From JBBSDP01 sp963754335 (GTDB lineage: Bacteria; Planctomycetota; Phycisphaerae; Tepidisphaerales; Tepidisphaeraceae): a DNA stretch of 64,000 nucleotides. The notes beneath the pieces are model-generated. The model saw nothing but the letters and a program-made list of their open reading frames with translations. It was not told the DNA's origin and made no database searches. A program made the position numbers and the translations under genes. Below, in pieces: positions 36,816 to 44,894 of this stretch. The stretch is taken from contig CAVWFQ010000005.1 of assembly GCA_963754335.1 (NCBI GenBank), positions 496,001 to 560,000 on the forward strand, written 5' to 3'. Positions within the stretch are counted from its first letter, which is position 1; every line of letters begins with the position of its first letter.

Positions 36816-37048
36816 CCGCCGCAACCACATGAGCCCAACGTTGAACTTTACTTTGAAAGTTTTGAAAATTTTTCCTTCCATCGTTCAAACAAACGTTATA
36901 ACATTGGGTATTGTATCAGCAGTCAGTGAGTTCGATCGCGAGCGTTCCGCAACCATCTCTGGAGCGAGATCGCGGCGACCAAGACGAGAATGGCAACTCT
37001 GTCCGGATTGATCTGACCGGTTCGCACCGTTGGCTTGCAAGGAAAGCC

Positions 37049-37381
37049 ATGCAGGACAAGCTCAACTCAAATCGCTGCGCGGAGTATCTCAAGGCGCTGG
37101 CGGACCCCGAGCGGCTGCGGATCGTGCAGTGTTTGCAGGACGGGCCGTGCGACGTGGGTGAAATCAGCCGAAAGATGGAATCGGCGTATGCAAATGTCTC
37201 GCATCACCTTAAACAGCTTCGAATTCGCGGGCTGGTTTGCTCGCACAAGGAGGGCCGCCGCGTTGTGTACGAGCTCTCGCCGGCGCTGGCGAGGCGACAG
37301 GACCATTCGTCATTGAATGTCCTGGATTTTGGGTGTTGCCGGATTGAGCTGGGAAGAAAAATGAGCGGCCACCCGCGATAA
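37049..37381 (+). CDS. ArsR/SmtB-family transcriptional regulator
   Basis: 110 residues with the winged-helix core 'ALADPERLRIVQCLQDGPCD', recognition helix 'NVSHHLKQLRIRGLV' and wing 'SHKEGRRVVYELSP'. A metal site is not obvious: the ArsR CxCxxC is absent and the DxH pattern unclear. ATG 37049 has AAGGAA upstream. It is the first gene before the PEP-CTERM protein (62 bp gap), so it may control that unit. Confidence 0.85.
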   Translation: MQDKLNSNRCAEYLKALADPERLRIVQCLQDGPCDVGEISRKMESAYANVSHHLKQLRIRGLVCSHKEGRRVVYELSPALARRQDHSSLNVLDFGCCRIELGRKMSGHPR

Positions 37382-37442
37382 ACGAAATACGACGCATACT
37401 ATGGTTCGATTCAGATCACCTTTTCAGATGCAGGAGAATTCC

Positions 37443-38270
37443 GTGGAGAAAAATTTGAAGATTGTGGCCCTCGCGACCGTTGCCGGATTGCTTGGCTTTT
37501 CATCGGCTAAAGCAGATCAAACGATACCAGTCGATCATCCTACGTTTGATAGCCCTGATGCAGGACTATTCGTTGCAACCGGCGCAACGTCTTGGAATAC
37601 AGTTTCCGGAAACGACGACACCGGAGTTTTTGCCAACCCACAAAATTATCCTGCCGGAGTGCTCGGTCCCGGTGCCCCCGCCGGCCCCAATCCTTTTTAC
37701 ATTTCGAATGCAAACAGCAGCCAGCTCGGATACATCGCCGGCCAATACAGCACATCGTCGATCATGATCAGCAATCCATTGACTGGAATCACCGACACGT
37801 TTACGCCGACCAACCGGTTCTTTCAGACGCCTTCCTCGCCTTCGGCGGTATACACGAACGGCGATTCGTACAAACTGACCGTCGGTGTCACGAGCAGCTC
37901 TGAGGAACCCGTCACCAGCGCACAACTGCTGCTGGCGCTTTATTATGTCGATGCGACGAACAACAGAGTGATTCTTGCCCACACGATAGTCACGGGAACG
38001 CAGGCCCAATCAGGCGATATCCTGATGCTCAAGGATTTCACGGTGAGCCTTCCGAACGCCAACGTACCTCTTGTCAATGGGAGTCCAGCGCCGATTGGCA
38101 TTTTGATTTCAACGGCGGACTCGGACGACCCTGCCGATCTGACGAACAACGCCATGACCGGCGGTGAGTTTGACGTGGATAACGTGAGTCTGACGTTCAC
38201 ACCCGAACCAGCCACAACGGGCGTCCTGGCGATCGGCGCCGTTGGACTGCTTCGCCGCCGGAGACGATGA
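37443..38270 (+). CDS. PEP-CTERM sorted exported protein
   Basis: 275 residues. Signal peptide 'EKNLKIVALATVAGLLGFSS-AKA', a beta-rich body and the C-terminal sorting signal 'PEPATTGVLAIGAVGLL' plus an Arg cluster (RRRRR), which is cut by an exosortase. GTG 37443 is chosen because AGGAG lies 8 nt upstream and the signal peptide begins there. The downstream pseudopilin overlaps the stop by ATGA, so the two proteins are translationally coupled. No exosortase gene is in the window. Confidence 0.88.
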   Translation: MEKNLKIVALATVAGLLGFSSAKADQTIPVDHPTFDSPDAGLFVATGATSWNTVSGNDDTGVFANPQNYPAGVLGPGAPAGPNPFYISNANSSQLGYIAGQYSTSSIMISNPLTGITDTFTPTNRFFQTPSSPSAVYTNGDSYKLTVGVTSSSEEPVTSAQLLLALYYVDATNNRVILAHTIVTGTQAQSGDILMLKDFTVSLPNANVPLVNGSPAPIGILISTADSDDPADLTNNAMTGGEFDVDNVSLTFTPEPATTGVLAIGAVGLLRRRRR

Positions 38271-39079
38271 TTCCGTCAGTCCCACGAAAATTCAGCAGCT
38301 GTCGTGCGATGGCTCAACAGCGCGACGCATCTTCTCGCGCTTTTACGCTCGTCGAGCTCCTGGTGGTGATTGGAATCATCGCGCTGCTGATCGGGCTTCT
38401 CTTTCCGGCCCTGATTGCCGCGCAGCGCGCGGCGCTCCTCACGGTGTGTGGCAGCAATCAACGGCAAATCGGCATCGCCATCTACGCTTATGCCGTAGAC
38501 AACAAAGGTTGCATCCCATACGGGCCGACGGCGCCGGCCGCCACGCCCACGAATTTTTATCCTGGCACCGGCGACGTCACCAGCCTCCTCTCGCTTCAGT
38601 CCGGCGATCCGGTTGGACTGGGGTTGCTGCTCAATACGTATCTGACCAAAGACCCCCACGTGCTCTTCTGCCCAGCACCCGATCAGCCGCTTGATGCAGA
38701 CGCCCAGCTCGCCCTCGTTGGATATGGGCAGGCCCGGGGTTATTACTATTATCGCCATGGGTCGATCACGAAACTTTCGGACCCCTCTCCTCTTCCCCCT
38801 CCGACCCATATTCATCTGGCGGACCTGGGCTTGAACACCGGGGGCAATCCAGTCCGAGCGCTGGTGATGGATGAAAACTATCTTACACTTTCGAGCTTGG
38901 CCGTCTTCGGCGTGGCGACCCAAACCAACCATCGACGCCGCTGGGTCAACGTCCTGTACTCCGATGGCCATGTCGCAACGCTCGACAATTCAAAAGACCT
39001 CTATACGATTCAGCCTTTAATTCCTACTTTTTCCCTGAATTTCATCCTCGCAGCATTCGAGTCCGCCGATACGCAATAA
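38267..39079 (+). CDS. Pseudopilin, translationally coupled to the PEP-CTERM gene
   Basis: 270 residues. 'SSRAFTLVELLVVIGIIALL' has Ala in place of the usual Gly before the Phe, and the leader is long (about 24 residues). The globular part ends in 'VLYSDGHVATLDN', the planctomycete pseudopilin motif. ATG overlaps the preceding TGA. Ala at the cleavage site could slow prepilin peptidase. Probably a minor pseudopilin. Confidence 0.85.
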   Translation: MIPSVPRKFSSCRAMAQQRDASSRAFTLVELLVVIGIIALLIGLLFPALIAAQRAALLTVCGSNQRQIGIAIYAYAVDNKGCIPYGPTAPAATPTNFYPGTGDVTSLLSLQSGDPVGLGLLLNTYLTKDPHVLFCPAPDQPLDADAQLALVGYGQARGYYYYRHGSITKLSDPSPLPPPTHIHLADLGLNTGGNPVRALVMDENYLTLSSLAVFGVATQTNHRRRWVNVLYSDGHVATLDNSKDLYTIQPLIPTFSLNFILAAFESADTQ

Positions 39080-39084
39080 CGCCT

Positions 39085-39906
39085 CTAGCTTTTGATAAAC
39101 GCCAGCAGATCCGCGTTGATGATATCGGCGTGTGTTGTCGGCATTCCGTGGGGCAGGCCGGGGTAGCTCTTGAGCGTGCCGTGCTTCAGGAGCTTGACGG
39201 ACCTTGCGCCGGTCGTGGGGAAGGGGCAGATCTGGTCATCTTCGCCGTGCATGACCAGGACGGGCACGTCGATCATCTTGAGATCATCGTAAAACTCGGT
39301 TTCGGAGAGGACGCGGATGCATTCGTACTGGGCCTGGATGCTGCCCATCATTCCCTGCCGCCACCAGTTTTCGCGGATTCCTTCGGAGATCTTCGCGCCC
39401 GGGCGGTTGAAGCCGTAGAAGGGCATGGTGATGTCCTTGTAGAACTGGGAGCGGTGGTTGGCGGTTCCGTCGCGAATGCCGTCGACGACTTCTTTGGGAA
39501 CACCGTCGGGATTTTTGTCGGTCTTCATAAATAAGGGGGGAATCGAGCTGATCAGGACCGCTTTGGCGACGCGGCCCTCGCCGTGGCGGGCAACGTAGCG
39601 CGTCACCTCCCCGCCTCCGGTGGAATGGCCGATGTGGACGGCGTTTTTCAAGTCGAGAAATTTGACGACTTCGGCCGCGTCGGCGGCGTAGGTGTCCATG
39701 TCGTGGCCCTTGTCCGTCTGCGTCGAGCGGCCGTGGCCGCGGCGATCGTGGGCGATCACGCGATAGCCGTGCGCCAGGAAAAACATCATCTGGGCGTCCC
39801 AGTCGTCGGCGCTGAGCGGCCAGCCATGGTGGAAAAACAGCGGCTGGCCGGTTCCCCAATCCTTGAAGAAAATCTCCGTGCCATCTTGGGTCTTTACCAT
39901 TCCCAT
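39085..39906 (-). CDS. Alpha/beta hydrolase (non-haem chloroperoxidase-like)
   Basis: 273 residues. Oxyanion loop 'FFHHGWPLSADDW', nucleophile elbow 'HIGHSTGGGEVTRY' (Ser about 98), acid 'VLVMHGEDDQICPF' and final His 'YPGLPHGMPTTH'. The GHSTGGGE elbow and HHGWPLS are typical of the cofactor-free haloperoxidase/esterase group. ATG 39906 has AGGAG 10 nt upstream. Substrate unknown; it is single. Confidence 0.92.
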   Translation of the reverse strand: MGMVKTQDGTEIFFKDWGTGQPLFFHHGWPLSADDWDAQMMFFLAHGYRVIAHDRRGHGRSTQTDKGHDMDTYAADAAEVVKFLDLKNAVHIGHSTGGGEVTRYVARHGEGRVAKAVLISSIPPLFMKTDKNPDGVPKEVVDGIRDGTANHRSQFYKDITMPFYGFNRPGAKISEGIRENWWRQGMMGSIQAQYECIRVLSETEFYDDLKMIDVPVLVMHGEDDQICPFPTTGARSVKLLKHGTLKSYPGLPHGMPTTHADIINADLLAFIKS

Positions 39907-40184
39907 GATCAAAACTCCTGTGCGGGGTGTGCCGGTCGTTTACGTCGCGATGGGGATTCAACGCGCCAACGCAGCTTTTCGCAAGGTCAAAAATGTGACG
40001 TTCACGCGAAACAAAAAAGATCGGCTGACGTTGGGAATATTGCGGCTCACTCGTGAATCAAGCTGCGTTTCCGGTTTCGATTCTCGCGAAGTTGATCCTC
40101 GCTTTGTCCACCTCCTACGCTTAAACACTTGGCGAACCTGACCCGTGCCCTCGATTCGAAATCCTAAACGAAAGGCAAAACATC

Positions 40185-40927
40185 ATGTCCCAGCCATTGA
40201 AAGACAAAGTCGCACTCGTCACCGGCGGATCGCGCGGCATCGGCGCTGGAATCGCAAAACGGCTCGCGGCAGACGGCGCGAGCGTGGCGATCACCTACGC
40301 GAAGGGGGCGGACGCGGCAGCGGCGCTCGTGAAATTGATCGAAAAGGCCGGAGGCAAAGCGATCGCGATCCAGGCCGACGCTTCCGACGCGGACGCGGTC
40401 AAGATCGCGGTCGATAAGACGGCGGCGACCTTCGGCCGGCTCGACGTGCTGGTGAACAACGCCGGCACGGCCAATCCAATGCCGGTCGAGGAGACGACGC
40501 TCGCCGAATTCGATCGCCTCTTTGCCGTCAACGTGCGCGGCGTCTTTATCGCCACCAAGGCGGCACTCAAACACCTCAAGACCGGCGGGCGCATCATCAA
40601 CATTGGCTCGTGCGTGGGAGAGCGATTGCTGACGACCGGCCTGGCGTCCTACTCGGCCACAAAGGGAGCGATCAAAATGTTCACCCAGGGTTTGTCCAGG
40701 GAGATGGGCCGCGCGGGATTACAGTGAACAACATTCAGCCGGGCCCGATCGATACCGACCTCAACCCCGCCAGCGGCGAATGGGCGGTCGGGCAGAAGGC
40801 GGTCACTGCGCTGAACCGATACGGCACAGTAGATGAAGTGGCGGCGCTGGTCGCGTTTGTCGCGAGTCCCGGGTCATCCTACATCACCGGCGCAAACCTG
40901 ACTGTTGACGGGGGAACAAACGCATAA
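40185..40927 (+). CDS. Short-chain dehydrogenase (3-oxoacyl-ACP reductase-like), one frameshift
   Basis: Classical SDR with 'VALVTGGSRGIGAGIAKRLA' (TGxxxGIG), 'NNAG', catalytic 'GSCVGER...YSATKGA' (YxxxK) and 'GPIDTDLNP', 'GANLTVDGG'. The run GGG at 40706-40708 needs one more G to join 'REMGPRGITVNNIQPG'. Repaired length 247 residues, usual for the family. Substrate undefined. Confidence 0.9.
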
Positions 40928-41069
40928 GCGAAAACGCAATCTGCGACGACGCGTATCGTAACGGCCCAGGGATTGACGGCGGCGTGACGGATGGGCGTGC
41001 GGGCCTTTCAGCGATGAATGGCCCGGCACCGGCGGACAGGCTCGAATCCTTGGGCTTGGAATGGTGGGC

Positions 41070-41291
41070 TCATTCCGGAAAATCCTCGCGCTCTTTACGC
41101 CACATCTCGCGACTGGACCGTTTGAAGGCTTCGAATTCGACATCGGATTCTGTGTCCGAGCGCCGTGTATCTCGCGCGGCTTGAGCAGTCGTGACTTTGT
41201 TCGCGAGCGATTCGGCGAATTGCAGGACTTCGAGCTGCTGGCTTTCAGGCAGCTCGGAAACGACCGCCATTAATTTCACGAGGGTTGTCAT
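41070..41291 (-). CDS. DUF2281-like small protein
   Basis: 73 residues, 'MTTLVKLMAVVSELPESQQ', then 'LEVLQFAESL' and a charged tail. Homologous to the protein 48 bp upstream on the same strand (41339). DUF2281 proteins are often antitoxin-like (VapB class). The start at 41291 is chosen by similarity to the neighbour; the frame is open further. Confidence 0.6.
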   Translation of the reverse strand: MTTLVKLMAVVSELPESQQLEVLQFAESLANKVTTAQAARDTRRSDTESDVEFEAFKRSSREMWRKEREDFPE

Positions 41292-41338
41292 GGTCTTTTC
41301 GGTATTGGTCACCGCATGCGTATCCAGCACCACTGAAG

Positions 41339-41566
41339 TCACCCTGTAATCTCCCGCGGCGCGTTCTTCCACCCGGCGCGCCGGGCTTCTTTTATCTCCT
41401 CGAACGTCAAATTGGAGGCGATGTCCGCGAAAAGGCCTTCGGGATCGCGAAGCGGTTGTTTTTTCGCCGTCCTGCTTTCGATGAACTCGACGAAATCCAG
41501 AACTTCCAACTGGCGTTCGGGCGGCAGTTGAGTCACCTTTTCAAGAAGTTTTTGTGCGACAGTCAT
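41339..41566 (-). CDS. DUF2281 family protein
   Basis: 75 residues starting 'MTVAQKLLEKVTQLPPERQL' and 'EVLDFVEFIESR', the DUF2281 core, followed by a charged tail. A weak AGAGGT lies upstream. No PIN toxin is adjacent, so this pair may be an orphan antitoxin. It follows the kinase gene at 41602 by 35 bp. Confidence 0.75.
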   Translation of the reverse strand: MTVAQKLLEKVTQLPPERQLEVLDFVEFIESRTAKKQPLRDPEGLFADIASNLTFEEIKEARRAGWKNAPREITG

Positions 41567-41601
41567 ACGGCACCTCTTGGCTATTCTACCGTCCACACAC
41601 T

Positions 41602-42507
41602 TCAAAAACTCATCGCCGTCTTGAAATCATGCCAGCGGTCGTCGATCTGGTCGCGCGTCGCGGCGCGTAGTCCGTCGAGCGAAAAGTCGGCGATCGTGAA
41701 GCTGGCCACCACCGTGCCGAAGGCGAGGGCGCGCTTGATCGTGGCGGCGGAGAAAGTTCCCTGCGTGGAGAGGTACCCCATCATCCCGCCGGCGAAGCTG
41801 TCGCCGGCGCCGGTGGGGTCGACCACTTTGTCGGTCGGATAAGCCGGGAGTACGAATTCGCCGCGGTCTGCCGTGCAGAGAAGACTGCCGTGCTCCCCCT
41901 TCTTGATGACGACGAATTTGGGGCCCATCTTCAGGACCTGCCGGGCGGCGGCGACGAGATTCTTCTCCCCGGTCAGCAGGCGCGCTTCGCCGTCGTTGAG
42001 GACCAGGCCGTGAACGAGCTTGAGGAGCTTGATCAGCTCTTCATGCTGCGTGGTGATCCAGAGATTCATCGTGTCAGCGACGATCAGTTTTGCGGACTTG
42101 AGATTCCTGGCCATCTCCTGCTGGAGCACGGGATGCGTGTTGGCGAGGAAGACATATTTGCTGTCGAGAAATTGTTGCGGAATCTTCGGCGCTCGTTCGG
42201 CCAGCACGTTCAGGTCGACCTCGACCGTGACGGCTTCGTTCAAATCTTTCATGTAGGAGCCATGCCAGCGGAAAGTTTTGCTTCCTTTGCGCGTCTCCAG
42301 GCCGGTGGTGTCCACGTCGCGGCCGTTGAAAATGTCGAAGAACCCTTTGGGACAATCCTCCCCCACCACGCCGACGAGGCGCACCGGCGTGAAAAACGAA
42401 GCGGCATAGGCGAAGTAGATTGAGGATCCGCCGAGAATGTCTTCCCGCTTGCCGGCGGGCGTTTCAACGGTATCAATGCCGATCGATCCAGTGACGAGGA
42501 GGGACAT
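41602..42507 (-). CDS. PfkB-family carbohydrate/nucleoside kinase
   Basis: 301 residues. 'GGSSIYFAYAASFFTPVRLV' (substrate-binding start), 'VADTMNLWI', 'LNDGEARLLTG' and the catalytic 'DKVVDPTGAGDSFAGGMMGY' (GAGD) are intact. Substrate cannot be told; related planctomycete proteins are annotated simply as sugar kinases. ATG 42507 follows ATGTCCCTCC; no ribosome site of note. Confidence 0.88.
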   Translation of the reverse strand: MSLLVTGSIGIDTVETPAGKREDILGGSSIYFAYAASFFTPVRLVGVVGEDCPKGFFDIFNGRDVDTTGLETRKGSKTFRWHGSYMKDLNEAVTVEVDLNVLAERAPKIPQQFLDSKYVFLANTHPVLQQEMARNLKSAKLIVADTMNLWITTQHEELIKLLKLVHGLVLNDGEARLLTGEKNLVAAARQVLKMGPKFVVIKKGEHGSLLCTADRGEFVLPAYPTDKVVDPTGAGDSFAGGMMGYLSTQGTFSAATIKRALAFGTVVASFTIADFSLDGLRAATRDQIDDRWHDFKTAMSF

Positions 42508-42560
42508 GGGTTACTCCGTTTAGTGGTGTTCTGCTCAGGGTAGCGTTGCGCGTTTCAATT

Positions 42561-42660
42561 CGAGGATAGAAGATAGAGGATGGAGGATAGCGAAAGCATT
42601 CCCTCTATCCTCCATTGTCTATCCTCAATCCTCTCCCCACTCCGCTCTATCCTCAATTCT
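42561..42660. repeat. Dispersed palindrome (GGATAGAGGATGGAGGATAG family)
   Basis: Units AGGATAGAAGATAGAGGATG (42562) and CTCTATCCTCCATTGTCTAT (42603) are inverted repeats. The right end overlaps the last codons of the PIN-like gene. Confidence 0.75.
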
Positions 42661-43030
42661 CTCTTACACTCGAAGGCAATTGCCGGACTTTCACGCGTGA
42701 TCCGGTCACGGTGTACAAGCGGCCCGGCGATAATCGCTTGTAGCGCTTGAACAGGCGATCGATGGCGTCGTCCTGCTCGACTTCGCCGTCGCCGACATTG
42801 AGATAGACAATGCTTCGCTTAAAGGACGCCTCGCCGCCAAACGGCGCTTCGGCCAGCGACTGATCGCTGGTCATCAGATCCAGCTGTAATTTATGGGCTG
42901 CGGCAAAAACGTCATTCGGCGGCGCGTCCGCCGCAAGTCCCGCGTCAGCGGAAGTCTGCGTGTGGTGCCCATGCCGAATCAATGCTTCAGCGGCGGCCCC
43001 TGTCACGTTTCCACAAAGCATCCATCGCAT
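42653..43030 (-). CDS. PIN-like (DUF5615/Mut7-C type) protein
   Basis: 125 residues: 'MRWMLCGNVTGAAAEALIRH', 'LAADAPPNDVFAAAHKLQLD', 'LMTSDQSLAEAPF' and 'RLFKRYKRLSPGRLYTVTGS' with 'RVKVRQLP'. The order of Asp residues and 'LMTSD' is that of DUF5615-type PIN-like nucleases. ATG 43030 sets the usual start. It lies 37 bp after the ATP-grasp stop, so an operon is likely. Stop lies in a dispersed repeat. Confidence 0.7.
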   Translation of the reverse strand: MRWMLCGNVTGAAAEALIRHGHHTQTSADAGLAADAPPNDVFAAAHKLQLDLMTSDQSLAEAPFGGEASFKRSIVYLNVGDGEVEQDDAIDRLFKRYKRLSPGRLYTVTGSRVKVRQLPSSVREN

Positions 43031-43067
43031 GGGGCGGAATGGTATTGGCTGTCGTGAGATGGAGCAA

Positions 43068-43951
43068 TCAAATGCGATGCCCGCCGTTACGATGCCGGGT
43101 AACGATCGGAGGGCGGCTGTACCAGTCCCCCGCGCCCCAGGGACGCCAGGTTCCGAAACGTCCCCAAAACGCCTCGGCGATATTCCGCTGGATTTCGTGC
43201 TCCAGTTCCGCGTTGCCCAAATCACGGTCAACGTGATTAAACATACCATCGGTTCCAACCTCCAGAACGACCCACCTTCCATCGGGCGTTTGGAGAAGGT
43301 CGGCGCAACCGAATGAATCGAGCAACCCGGTCGCCTGCAGGGCACTGCGTGTTGCGGCAATGGCAGGGGCAGGCGGATCGCCAGCGGGCTCATAGCGGGC
43401 GCCGCGACATGAGCAACCCATGGAGATGGACGCACTCCGGCCGGAAAGCGGCGGGCGTTCCAGCCAAACAGTCGGCCGCCTGCTCCCTAAAGCCGATAAA
43501 CCTCGGGTTGTTCCAGTCTGATGAATTCCTGCACGACGAGCGGCAGCGGCCAGCCATTTGGCAGCGTCGCGCCGATTGTCAGGAGCCGATGCCCAGAGGC
43601 CCCGCAACCGATCGGGTACTTTAAGCACCACTCGAGGCCGACATCGTTCGATAGCAGTTGTTCGGCCTCTTCAATCGAATCGACCAGCCGTGTTTCCGGA
43701 GTCGGCACCTCATGCGCGGCGAAGGCGCGGGCGAGGAGCCGCTTATCCGCGGCCAACTGCATACTTGCAAAGGGGATGAAGAACTCCGATTGTGATGCGG
43801 CAACAGTATCTTCGGCAAGGAGGAGATAATTATAGCGCCTGGGCATTTCGGATACGTCAACCCAGAGGGCTTCGCTCAGTTCCCGTGCGAGCGTAGCGAA
43901 CGCCCACGAGCCACCGCCGGCGTTGAGGATGCAACAGTCATTCGGTTTCAT
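43068..43951 (-). CDS. ATP-grasp domain protein, one frameshift
   Basis: Repaired (one T restored at 43489-43491) this is about 294 residues. N-terminal domain 'NDCCILNAGGGSWAFATLAR', ATP-binding 'LLARAFAAHEVPTPETRLVD' and 'LEWCLKYPIGCGASGHRLL', 'VVQEFIRLEQPEVYRL', then 'FGCADLLQTPDGRWVVLEVG' and 'DGMFNHVDRDLGN' (metal ligand). Members ligate carboxylates to amines or thiols. Product unknown. Two genes downstream belong to PIN-like and kinase families. Confidence 0.75.
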
Positions 43952-44159
43952 TGAGGGTGGCAAAATACCATAATGCGCACTGTCGGGGGTGCGTGTGAGA
44001 TTTCATAGATTTTCCACAAGGTCGTATTTGAAGGATTCGCCGGGCAATCTTTCAAATGCCGCTTTCGATTGAAATTGGGGCCACCTGATCCAAACCACGA
44101 GTTTGACTCCGCCTCACTCAGGACTGTACAGTTCATTTTCCTCAAACAGAGAGTTCGAC

Positions 44160-44462
44160 ATGTTACGCGCAAACGATAATCCACGGGCCGAAGTTGTTTC
44201 CGCCCTCTCCGCCCGCTCCAATTTTGGAAGACTCCTGGAGCGAGTCGAAGCCGGTGGCGGCGCGCTGATTATTCAGAAGCGCGGCAGGCCCAAGGCGGTC
44301 CTCCTGAGCATCCGGGACTACGTCCGGCTGGCGGCGCCGGAGCCGGACGTGCTTCGGATGCTCGGGGAAGAATCCAAACGGCGCGGCACGCATCGCCTCA
44401 CGTCACGGCAAATTGATCAGATTATCTCCGCCGCCCGAAAGGCGAAGTCGGGTCGCGGATGA
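44160..44462 (+). CDS. Phd/YefM-type antitoxin
   Basis: 100 residues. 'VVSALSARSNFGRLLERVEA' and 'ALIIQKRGRPKAVLLSIRDY' are the Phd/YefM DNA-binding core; the C-terminal half binds the toxin. ATGA overlaps the PIN toxin gene, so the two are co-translated. It should repress its own promoter just upstream. Confidence 0.88.
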   Translation: MLRANDNPRAEVVSALSARSNFGRLLERVEAGGGALIIQKRGRPKAVLLSIRDYVRLAAPEPDVLRMLGEESKRRGTHRLTSRQIDQIISAARKAKSGRG

Positions 44463-44881
44463 TCCCGCTCCGACTGGTGATCGACACCAACATCGTCATT
44501 TCAGCGGCGTTGCGTCCGGACGGTCTGCAACGAACGGTATTACTTCTTGCGCTGACCAAACCAGCGCGTCTGTACGTTTCGGCGGCGATTCTTGCTGAAT
44601 ATCGATTGGTTCTGGCACGCCCCGAACTGTCCATCCGCAGGGGCCCGCGGCAGCAGTTGCTGGATCTCATCAGGTCCAGGGCCCATTTGGTCAAGCCACG
44701 CCGTTCGATCCGGGCGGCGGAGGATCCAGACGACAACAAGTTCATCGAATGTGCCGACGCCGGCCGCGCGGATTATCTGCTGACCGGCAATCTGCGCCAT
44801 TTTCCGAAGTATTGGATGCGAACGAAAATCATCAGCTCGCGACAATTCATTGAAATTGTCGGCCCACATTTAATCCCGTGA
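44459..44881 (+). CDS. PIN-domain ribonuclease toxin
   Basis: 140 residues. PIN acidic residues in 'LRLVIDTNIVISAALRPDG' (D), 'AAILAEYRLVL' (E) and 'AAEDPDDNKFIECADAGRAD' (D), then 'YLLTGNLRHFPKYW'. Members cut tRNA or mRNA and are neutralised by the antitoxin next to them. Typical length. Together with 44160 this is a complete type II system. Confidence 0.9.
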   Translation: MIPLRLVIDTNIVISAALRPDGLQRTVLLLALTKPARLYVSAAILAEYRLVLARPELSIRRGPRQQLLDLIRSRAHLVKPRRSIRAAEDPDDNKFIECADAGRADYLLTGNLRHFPKYWMRTKIISSRQFIEIVGPHLIP

Positions 44882-44894
44882 TTTGGGACAGATC

